DNA from: Lentzea sp.
Lineage (GTDB): Bacteria > Actinomycetota > Actinomycetes > Mycobacteriales > Pseudonocardiaceae
Direction: 5' to 3'
NCBI GenBank assembly: GCA_030146905.1
Contig: JASLAV010000282.1
Location: 1 to 7,588, forward strand
DNA length: 7,588 bases
Part shown: in pieces, positions 1-5,013 of the stretch
Numbering within the stretch: the first letter of the stretch is position 1
Layout of the letters: each line of letters begins with the position of its first letter
Translations under genes and position numbers: made by a program
Notes under the pieces: generated by a model
What the model was told of the DNA's origin: nothing
The model's database searches: none
Seen by the model: the letters and a program-made list of their open reading frames with translations, nothing else

Positions 1-1814
1 GCAAGGTCACCACCATCGACGTGGACGCCATCATCGACAGGACCAAGTCGCTCAACGACGGCGCGATCGACGTCCCGAACTACGGCGTCGGCACCTGGTA
101 CCGGCAGGTGCTCGCGAACTCCGGCCTCTACCCCGCCGACAGGCCGATCTCCGAGTTCACCGGACAACAGCTCGACGACCTCTTGTACAAGCCCACGACG
201 AAGCTGACCATCGGCGGCTCCAACGTCACCTACGACGGCCTGATCACCAAGCTGCAGCGGACGATCCTGTCCAAGGACCGCGACTCGATGCAGCCGCACG
301 CCAGGGCGTTCGTCGACCGCGCCGTCACGTTCGCGACCTGCGGGAACTGCCGGGGCGCCCGGCTCAACGACGCCGCGCTGGCCTCGAAGGTCCGCGGCCT
401 GAACATCGCCGACTGCTGCGCGATGCAGATCAGCGACCTCGCGCGGTTCGCGCACTCGATCGACGACCCGTCGGTCGCACCGCTGCTGGCGACGTTGCGC
501 GACACGCTGGACTCGCTCGTCGAGATCGGCCTCGGCTACCTCTCGCTCGACCGCGAGACCGGAACGTTGTCCGGCGGCGAGTCGCAGCGCGTGAAGATGG
601 TGCGGCACCTGGGGTCCTCCCTGACCGACATCACCTACGTGTTCGACGAACCGACCGTCGGCCTGCACCCGCACGACATCCAGCGGATGAACAACCTGCT
701 GCTCCGCCTGCGCGACAAGGGCAACACCGTCCTCGTCGTCGAGCACAAACCCGAGACCATCGCCATCGCCGACCACGTCGTCGACCTCGGCCCCGGCGCG
801 GGCGTCAACGGCGGGCACATCTGCTACTCCGGTGACGTGGCGGGACTGCGCGCGTCCGGCACCCTGACAGGACGCCACCTCGACCACCGCGCCAAGCTCA
901 GGCCGGAGTTCCGCTCCCCCAAGGGCTTCCTGACCATCACCGGCGCGAACACCAACAACCTCAAGGACGTCTCGGTCGACCTCCCGCTCGGCGTCCTGAC
1001 CGTCGTCACCGGCGTCGCGGGCTCCGGCAAGTCCTCGCTGATCCACGGATCGCTGCGCGGACAGCCGGGCGTGGTCACGGTGGACCAGTCGGCGATCCGC
1101 GGCTCGCGCAGGTCCAACCCCGCCACCTACACCGGCCTGCTCGACCCCGTCAGGACCGCCTTCGCCAAGGCCAACGGCGTGAAGGCCGCGCTGTTCAGCG
1201 CGAACTCCGAGGGCGCCTGCCCGCACTGCAAGGGCATCGGACTCGTCTACACCGACCTGGCGATGATGGCGGGCGTCGCGACGGTGTGCGAGAAGTGCGA
1301 GGGCAAGCGGTTCACGCCCGAGGTGCTGCGCTACACGTTGCGGGGCAAGAACATCAGCGAGGTGCTCGGCATGTCCGTAGCCGAGGCGCACGAGTTCTTC
1401 CCGTCCGGCCAGGCACACGCCGTGCTCAGCCGCCTGCACGACGTCGGCCTGTCCTACCTGTCGCTCGGCCAGCCGCTGACCACGCTCTCCGGCGGCGAGC
1501 GGCAGCGGCTCAAGCTCGCGATCCACATGGCGGAGAAGGCCTCGACGTACGTGCTGGACGAGCCGACGTCCGGCCTGCACCTCGCCGACGTCGACCAGCT
1601 GCTCGCCCTGCTCGACCGGCTGATCGACGCCGGCGGCACGGTCATCGTGATCGAGCACCACCAGGCCGTCATGGCGCACGCCGACTGGATCGTCGACATG
1701 GGACCCGGCGCGGGCCACGACGGCGGCCGGGTGGTGTTCTCCGGTACACCGGGCGACCTCGTGTCCATTTCGGACACCCTCACCGCCCGGCACCTGAAGG
1801 AGTACCTGTCGTGA
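1..1814 (+). CDS. UvrA-like ABC ATPase (excinuclease subunit A paralogue), 5' end outside the window
   Basis: The reading frame is open from base 3, so the gene begins upstream; the GTG at base 21 is internal. About 603 residues are visible. In order they are: the end of the first nucleotide-binding half, with a CxxCxGxRL element (cysteines at 339 and 348), the signature LSGGESQR (567-590) and Walker B FDEP (642-653); then the second half, with Walker A GVAGSGKSS (1011-1037, Lys at 1029), a CxxC-X19-CxxC zinc module (1218-1298), signature LSGGERQR (from 1485) and Walker B LDEP (1554-1565). The first Walker A is upstream. The stretch from the second Walker A Lys to the first zinc Cys is 63 residues, against about 94 in E. 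coli UvrA (Lys646 to Cys740). This shorter form is typical of UvrA-like paralogues such as the drug-resistance protein DrrC rather than the housekeeping repair protein. UvrA-family proteins bind damaged or drug-bearing DNA with ATP. A resistance role is inference. The stop overlaps the next gene. Confidence 0.93.
   Translation, partial: KVTTIDVDAIIDRTKSLNDGAIDVPNYGVGTWYRQVLANSGLYPADRPISEFTGQQLDDLLYKPTTKLTIGGSNVTYDGLITKLQRTILSKDRDSMQPHARAFVDRAVTFATCGNCRGARLNDAALASKVRGLNIADCCAMQISDLARFAHSIDDPSVAPLLATLRDTLDSLVEIGLGYLSLDRETGTLSGGESQRVKMVRHLGSSLTDITYVFDEPTVGLHPHDIQRMNNLLLRLRDKGNTVLVVEHKPETIAIADHVVDLGPGAGVNGGHICYSGDVAGLRASGTLTGRHLDHRAKLRPEFRSPKGFLTITGANTNNLKDVSVDLPLGVLTVVTGVAGSGKSSLIHGSLRGQPGVVTVDQSAIRGSRRSNPATYTGLLDPVRTAFAKANGVKAALFSANSEGACPHCKGIGLVYTDLAMMAGVATVCEKCEGKRFTPEVLRYTLRGKNISEVLGMSVAEAHEFFPSGQAHAVLSRLHDVGLSYLSLGQPLTTLSGGERQRLKLAIHMAEKASTYVLDEPTSGLHLADVDQLLALLDRLIDAGGTVIVIEHHQAVMAHADWIVDMGPGAGHDGGRVVFSGTPGDLVSISDTLTARHLKEYLS
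1797..1802 (+). promoter_or_regulatory. Ribosome binding site for the SIP gene, inside the uvrA-like coding region
   Basis: AAGGAG lies 8 bases before the GTG at 1811. It fixes the start of the siderophore-interacting protein, although that frame stays open far upstream inside the previous gene. Confidence 0.8.
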
Positions 1815-2593
1815 GCACGCTGACGGTGACCTCGATCGCGCGCCTCACCCCGCGCATGACCCGCGTCACGTTCACCGGTGACGGGCTCTCCGGGATCGGC
1901 ACCTGGCCCGACCAGCAGCTGAAGCTGCTCTTCCCGAAGCCGGGTGGATCGGCCCTCGTGTCGGACTCGGCCGACGCCGGTGCCTGGTACCAGGCGTACA
2001 TCGCGATGCCGGAGGCGGAACGGCCGTGGATGCGCAGCTTCACGGTGCGCTCGCTGGCCGGCGGTGTGCTGACAGTCGACTTCGTGCTGCACGGCGACAG
2101 CGGTCCTGCCGCCCGCTGGGCCGCCAGGGCGCAGGTGGGCGACGTCATCGGCCGGTTCGGGCCGTCCCGCGACTACGCCCGGCCGTTGGGGGCCGCGGAC
2201 CTGCTGGTGTTCGCGGGCGACGAGACGGCGTTGCCCGCGATCGCCTCACTGCTGGAACTGCTGCCCGCCTCCCAGTCGTTCGCCGCGTTCGTCGAGGTCG
2301 CGGATCCCTCGGAGGAACAGGACGTCCCCGGCGTCCGGTGGGTGCACCGCAGCGCGGGCGAGGACCTCGTGTCGGCGGTGTCAGCGGTCGAGGTGCCGTC
2401 GTCGGTGTGGGTGTGGCTCGGCGGCGAGGCGTCCGCGGTGCGGACGTTGCGGCGGCACTTCGTCGGACTCGGCGTGTCCAAGAAGGACATCGAGTTCGCC
2501 GGCTACTGGCGGCGTTCGCTGACGCAGGACGACGCGCCCACCGCCGAGGACCTCGCGGAGGCCCAAGAGCGGCTCGCCGCGCTGGATGGTTGA
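1811..2593 (+). CDS. Siderophore-interacting protein (FAD-dependent ferric-siderophore reductase family)
   Basis: The product has 260 residues, the usual size for the SIP/ViuB family. These cytoplasmic flavoproteins reduce ferric siderophores with NAD(P)H so that iron is released. The N-terminal FAD-binding barrel carries RSFTVR at residues 75-80, the counterpart of the family's RxYTVR flavin-binding motif, followed by VDFVLHGDSGPAARWA, a typical family stretch. The C-terminal nucleotide-binding half has GDETALP (136-142), GEAS (205-208) and GYWRR (231-235), all conserved family positions. The GTG start is chosen because the homology begins there, an AAGGAG lies 8 bases before it, and GTGA forms a 4-base overlap with the uvrA-like stop, the usual sign of translational coupling. 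The longer open frame back to 1286 is a shadow of the uvrA-like gene. No siderophore synthesis or uptake gene is visible, so the substrate is unknown. Family assignment is secure; the physiological role beside a UvrA paralogue is inference. Confidence 0.93.
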   Translation: MSTLTVTSIARLTPRMTRVTFTGDGLSGIGTWPDQQLKLLFPKPGGSALVSDSADAGAWYQAYIAMPEAERPWMRSFTVRSLAGGVLTVDFVLHGDSGPAARWAARAQVGDVIGRFGPSRDYARPLGAADLLVFAGDETALPAIASLLELLPASQSFAAFVEVADPSEEQDVPGVRWVHRSAGEDLVSAVSAVEVPSSVWVWLGGEASAVRTLRRHFVGLGVSKKDIEFAGYWRRSLTQDDAPTAEDLAEAQERLAALDG

Positions 2594-2604
2594 CTTCGGT
2601 CAAC
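2589..2604 (+). repeat. Inverted repeat/hairpin with UUCG loop over the SIP stop codon
   Basis: Arms GTTGAC (2589-2594) and GTCAAC (2599-2604) are perfect complements around TTCG. In RNA this gives a 6-bp stem closed by C(UUCG)G, a known extra-stable tetraloop. The UGA stop (2591-2593) is inside the 5' arm. No U-run follows, so it is not a classic intrinsic terminator. It may protect the 3' end of the uvrA-like/SIP message, or on DNA it may be a protein-binding site. Confidence 0.5.
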
Positions 2605-2622
2605 ACTGAAGCAACAGGGAGA

Positions 2623-2651
2623 AGGACAAAGGTCGCCGCGGCGCTTACCGT
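2623..2651 (+). promoter_or_regulatory. Candidate promoter of the alditol oxidase gene (leaderless)
   Basis: AGGACA (2623-2628, four of six matches to TTGACA), a 17-base spacer, then TACCGT (2646-2651, fits the actinobacterial TAnnnT). Six bases follow before the ATG at 2658, which places the predicted transcription start on or next to the A of ATG. No Shine-Dalgarno sequence lies within 5-15 bases of the ATG, in keeping with a leaderless message. Prediction from pattern only. Confidence 0.45.
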
Positions 2652-2657
2652 GTGCAC

Positions 2658-3860
2658 ATGAGGACCAACTGGGCGGGCAACATCACGTTCACGGCGGCGC
2701 AGACCGTCACGCCGACCTCGGCCGACGACCTGCGAGCGCTCGTCCGCGGCTCCTCCGCCGTGCACGTGGTGGGCTCCGGCCACTCGTTCAACACGATCGC
2801 CGACACCGCCGGCACGCAGGTGTCGCTGTCGGGCATGCCCGCGTCGTTCGACGTCTCCGGCTCGTCGGTCCGGGTCGGCGCGGGCATGACCCTGGCGGAG
2901 CTGGCGGTGCGGCTGGAAGGCGCAGGACTGGCCCTGCACACGATGCCGTCGCTGCCGCACATCACCGTCGCCGGGGCGATCGCCACCGCCACGCACGGCT
3001 CGGGCTCGCACTCGCTGGCGGGCGCGGTCCGCTCCGTCGAGGTGATGCGCGCCGACGGCTCGGAAGTCGAACTGACCTCCGCGGGCGCCTCCGTGTCGCT
3101 GGGCGGCCTGGGCGTCGTCACCGCCGTGACGCTGGACGTCGTGCCGTCGTTCGAGGTGGCGCAGACCGTCTACGAAGACGTGGCGTGGACCACGTTCCTG
3201 GTCCAGCTGGACCAGATCTTCGCGGGCGCGTACAGCGTGAGCGCGTTCGTCGACTGGCAGGGCGGCGCCACGCTGTTCGTGAAGCACCGCGTGGGCGACC
3301 CGCCGTTCGCCTTCCCCGGCCGCCCCGCCACCGCGCCGGTCCACCCGGTGCCAGGCCAGCCCGCGCTGCACTGCACGGTCCAGGGCGGCGTGCCGGGCCC
3401 GTGGCACGAGCGCCTCCCCCACTTCCGCGCCGAGTTCACCCCGTCCGTGGGCGAGGAGCTGCAGACCGAGTACTTCGTCCCCCGCACCCGCGCCGTCACG
3501 GCGCTGCGGGCCCTGGCCGAGATGTCCACGGTCATCTCCCCCCTGGTGCAGACCTGCGAGATCCGCACGGTGTCGGACGAGGCACCGTGGCTGAGCCCGG
3601 CCTACGACCGCGACAGCCTCGCGATCCACTTCACCTGGGTGCCGAACACGTCAGCGGTACTGGAGCTGCTGCCGCGGCTGGAGGAGGCGATCGCGCCCCG
3701 CCCGCACTGGGGCAAGCTCTTCACCGTGCCGCCGTCGCTGCTGGCGGCCCGGTACCCGCAGTGGGAGGCGTTCCGGGCGCTGCTGAACGAGCACGACCCG
3801 AAGGGCGTGTTCCGCAACGACTTCCTGACCCACTACTTCGGGCCGGCGGCGTCAGGCTGA
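2658..3860 (+). CDS. aldO: Alditol oxidase (AldO/xylitol oxidase-like, covalent FAD)
   Basis: The 400-residue product resembles Streptomyces coelicolor AldO (418 aa) along its whole length, including NWAGNIT near the start, GSGHSFN, SLPHI, PGPWHERLPHFRAEFTPS, QTCEIRTV and RPHWGK. AldO oxidises the terminal hydroxyl of sugar alcohols such as xylitol and sorbitol to the aldose, with O2 as acceptor and H2O2 as product. The FAD-linking His is His42 (His46 in AldO). Active-site counterparts are all present: Ser98 (Ser106), Glu301 (320), Arg303 (322), Thr326 (345) and Lys353 (375). The N-terminal half is the vanillyl-alcohol-oxidase-type FAD domain; the C-terminal half is the substrate cap related to D-arabinono-lactone oxidases. 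ATG 2658 is preferred over the in-frame GTG 2652 because a promoter is placed for a leaderless start. The protein has no signal peptide, so it is cytoplasmic. Its last 9 bases overlap the convergent SRPBCC gene. No sugar-alcohol transporter or kinase is nearby. The exact substrate is inferred. Confidence 0.93.
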   Translation: MRTNWAGNITFTAAQTVTPTSADDLRALVRGSSAVHVVGSGHSFNTIADTAGTQVSLSGMPASFDVSGSSVRVGAGMTLAELAVRLEGAGLALHTMPSLPHITVAGAIATATHGSGSHSLAGAVRSVEVMRADGSEVELTSAGASVSLGGLGVVTAVTLDVVPSFEVAQTVYEDVAWTTFLVQLDQIFAGAYSVSAFVDWQGGATLFVKHRVGDPPFAFPGRPATAPVHPVPGQPALHCTVQGGVPGPWHERLPHFRAEFTPSVGEELQTEYFVPRTRAVTALRALAEMSTVISPLVQTCEIRTVSDEAPWLSPAYDRDSLAIHFTWVPNTSAVLELLPRLEEAIAPRPHWGKLFTVPPSLLAARYPQWEAFRALLNEHDPKGVFRNDFLTHYFGPAASG

Positions 3861-4418
3861 CGCGTCACCCTTCTGGCGCAGCGCCTCCAGCTCGTCGTCG
3901 GAGAACCCGTAGGTCGTGACCACGGTCATCTTCGCGCTGGTGACGAGCAGTCCGGGTCCCCACTCCTCCACCACCACACCACGCTGGTGGGCGGACTCGA
4001 AGAACGGCTTGCCCGAGACGCCCAGCGACACCTCGTGGTCCCAGAACAACGTGCGCCGCTTCTCGCCGGGGTGGTGCTCGTGCGCGAACTTCAGCTGGTG
4101 CAGGAAGGTGATCCAGCCCTCGGTGATGTCGTCGTAGTAGTCGTCCCACTCGGGCGAGGTGCCCTTGGGGGCGCGCGTGCAGACCACGCGGGTGCCCTCG
4201 GGGACCGGCGTCAGCGCGAACGTGTCGTGGCCGTGGACGACCAGCGTGGTGCCGTCCTCCTCGGCGTTGGTGAAGTAGATGTGGTCGATCTCCTCGTCGA
4301 GCTCGGGGAGGTCCCAGCCGTGCCAGTGCCGGATCTTCTCCTTCTCGCGGAACGACTGCCACACCTCGTCGACCGGTGCGGCCACGGTGATCTCGATCCG
4401 TGCGCCCTCGTCACTCAT
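3852..4418 (-). CDS. SRPBCC/AHSA1-like (START-fold) protein, partner of the ArsR-type regulator
   Basis: The 188-residue product opens with the typical SRPBCC first strand and helix, IEITVAAPVDEVWQSF (from residue 8), followed by an IRHWHGWD segment in place of the usual family FxxWxG-like element. This is the AHSA1/CalC branch of the Bet v1-like fold, with a deep hydrophobic pocket that binds small ligands. It is somewhat longer than the common 140-160 residues. No signal peptide, membrane segment or metal-site pattern is evident. The ATG at 4418 has CCAGGAG upstream with a 6-base gap, and the start overlaps the regulator's stop by 8 bases (ATGAGTGA), so the two are probably translationally coupled. 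ArsR-type regulator plus SRPBCC protein is a recurrent actinobacterial pair whose ligand is generally unknown. The 3' end overlaps aldO by 9 bases tail to tail. The fold is a confident call; the function is unknown. Confidence 0.85.
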   Translation of the reverse strand: MSDEGARIEITVAAPVDEVWQSFREKEKIRHWHGWDLPELDEEIDHIYFTNAEEDGTTLVVHGHDTFALTPVPEGTRVVCTRAPKGTSPEWDDYYDDITEGWITFLHQLKFAHEHHPGEKRRTLFWDHEVSLGVSGKPFFESAHQRGVVVEEWGPGLLVTSAKMTVVTTYGFSDDELEALRQKGDASA

Positions 4419-4908
4419 CCGCAGCTCCTGGGTGCCCCATGGCGACCACCCGGTACGGGCGGCCGGACTCGGTGTCGTACTTCAACGCGATCTGCCGCAC
4501 CGCTTCGGCGAGATCGCTGGTGAACTCGTGGACGTCGCCGGGTGCGCCGAAGCGGACCGTCGTCTCCACCGTGAAGGTGAGCAAGCGCTTTCCGGCGTCT
4601 GCCGCAGCGCCCGACATCCGTTCGACCTGGCGCGCGGTGTCCCCCGCCACGGACACGAGGTGCGTCGCCGCGAACTGGTCCTGGACGTCGGCCGACACGG
4701 AGCTGCCCGGCCGTGCGCGCAGGACGCGTTCGACGCAGCCGCGCCGTTGCCGTTCCTCGACCAGCTCGACCAAGCCCGCCTGTTCCAGCGCTCTGACGTG
4801 GTAGTTCACCCGCTGGCGCGGCAGGTCGAGTGCCGCCGCGAGCTGGGTCGCCGACGCGGGCGACTTCAGCAGCTCCAGCAGCGACCGGCGCAACGGGGAC
4901 AGTTCCAC
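4411..4908 (-). CDS. ArsR-type winged helix-turn-helix transcriptional regulator
   Basis: From the GTG at 4908 the product has 165 residues. Residues 3-61 form a winged helix-turn-helix: helix LSPLRRSLLELL, then SATQLAAAL-DLPRQRVNYHVRALEQAGLV, with the recognition helix around residues 31-43, then a basic wing RQRRGCVERV. The remaining 100 residues have no recognised ligand motif. The metal-binding ELCVCDL motif of classic ArsR/SmtB is absent and there is one cysteine (Cys58), so a metal sensor is unlikely. The start is uncertain. A TTG at 4932 (8 more residues) and a GTG at 4917 are in frame, but the TTG sits inside the palindromic operator and none of the three has a good Shine-Dalgarno. 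GTG 4908 is preferred because a consensus -35 and a -10-like box are placed for a leaderless start there. The stop overlaps the SRPBCC start (8 bases). It probably represses its own operon through the inverted repeat at 4926-4945. Family is secure; effector unknown. Confidence 0.88.
   Translation of the reverse strand: MELSPLRRSLLELLKSPASATQLAAALDLPRQRVNYHVRALEQAGLVELVEERQRRGCVERVLRARPGSSVSADVQDQFAATHLVSVAGDTARQVERMSGAAADAGKRLLTFTVETTVRFGAPGDVHEFTSDLAEAVRQIALKYDTESGRPYRVVAMGHPGAADE
4425..4429 (-). promoter_or_regulatory. Ribosome binding site of the SRPBCC gene
   Basis: Read on the minus strand this is AGGAG, 6 bases before the ATG at 4418 and inside the last codons of the regulator gene. 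It supports the ATG start and reinitiation after the regulator stop. Confidence 0.75.
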
Positions 4909-4915
4909 GTCCGGC

Positions 4916-4945
4916 ACCGTCCCATTTGACAAAAGAATTTGTCAA
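4916..4945 (-). promoter_or_regulatory. Candidate promoter of the regulator/SRPBCC operon
   Basis: On the minus strand a perfect TTGACA (4945-4940) is followed after 18 bases by GACGGT (4921-4916), which keeps only the A and final T of the TAnnnT pattern. Seven bases separate it from the GTG at 4908. The -35 box is one arm of the inverted repeat and the spacer contains the other, so a bound repressor would block RNA polymerase. The -10 match is weak. Confidence 0.4.
4926..4945. promoter_or_regulatory. Perfect palindromic operator candidate
   Basis: Arms TTGACAAA (4926-4933) and TTTGTCAA (4938-4945) are exact reverse complements around an AGAA centre. The element is AT-rich within very GC-rich DNA. 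It lies at the head of the regulator gene and about 70 bases before the divergent exoprotein gene. The size suits one winged-helix dimer. Likely binding site of the adjacent ArsR-type regulator; binding itself is inferred. Confidence 0.65.
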
Positions 4946-4977
4946 TACCGGAACACGACCGGAAACAGGTAAGTTCG

Positions 4978-5006
4978 TTGACGGTTGCAACAAACCGCCG
5001 CACCCT
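4978..5006 (+). promoter_or_regulatory. Candidate promoter of the secreted lectin/beta-helix gene
   Basis: TTGACG (4978-4983, five of six to consensus), a 17-base spacer, then CACCCT (5001-5006, partial match to TAnnnT). Seven bases follow to the GTG at 5014, so the message could be leaderless. The spacer holds the 8-base palindrome GTTGCAAC (4984-4991). An alternative -10, TAAGTT at 4970-4975, would give a leader of about 30 bases but lacks a good -35. No Shine-Dalgarno precedes the GTG. Confidence 0.4.
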
Positions 5007-5013
5007 GTGAGCC

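Noticed and set aside
1286..1810. 5' extension of the SIP reading frame into the uvrA-like gene
   Set aside because: The extension translates to Arg/Ala-rich noise out of frame with the UvrA zinc module. Homology, ribosome binding site and overlap place the start at 1811.
2589..2604. Same operator as the 4926-4945 palindrome, since both contain TTGAC and GTCAA
   Set aside because: The half-sites are 4 bases apart here and 10 bases apart there, so they sit differently on the helix. A common regulator is not supported.
2145..3629. 494-codon open frame on the minus strand opposite SIP and aldO
   Set aside because: It runs antisense to two clearly recognised enzymes across their intergenic gap and shows low-complexity Arg/Gly/Ala composition. 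It is a high-GC shadow.
4411..4908. Metal-sensing ArsR/SmtB repressor
   Set aside because: The cysteine-bearing ELCVCDL motif is missing, there is a single cysteine, and the partner is an SRPBCC protein rather than a metal exporter.
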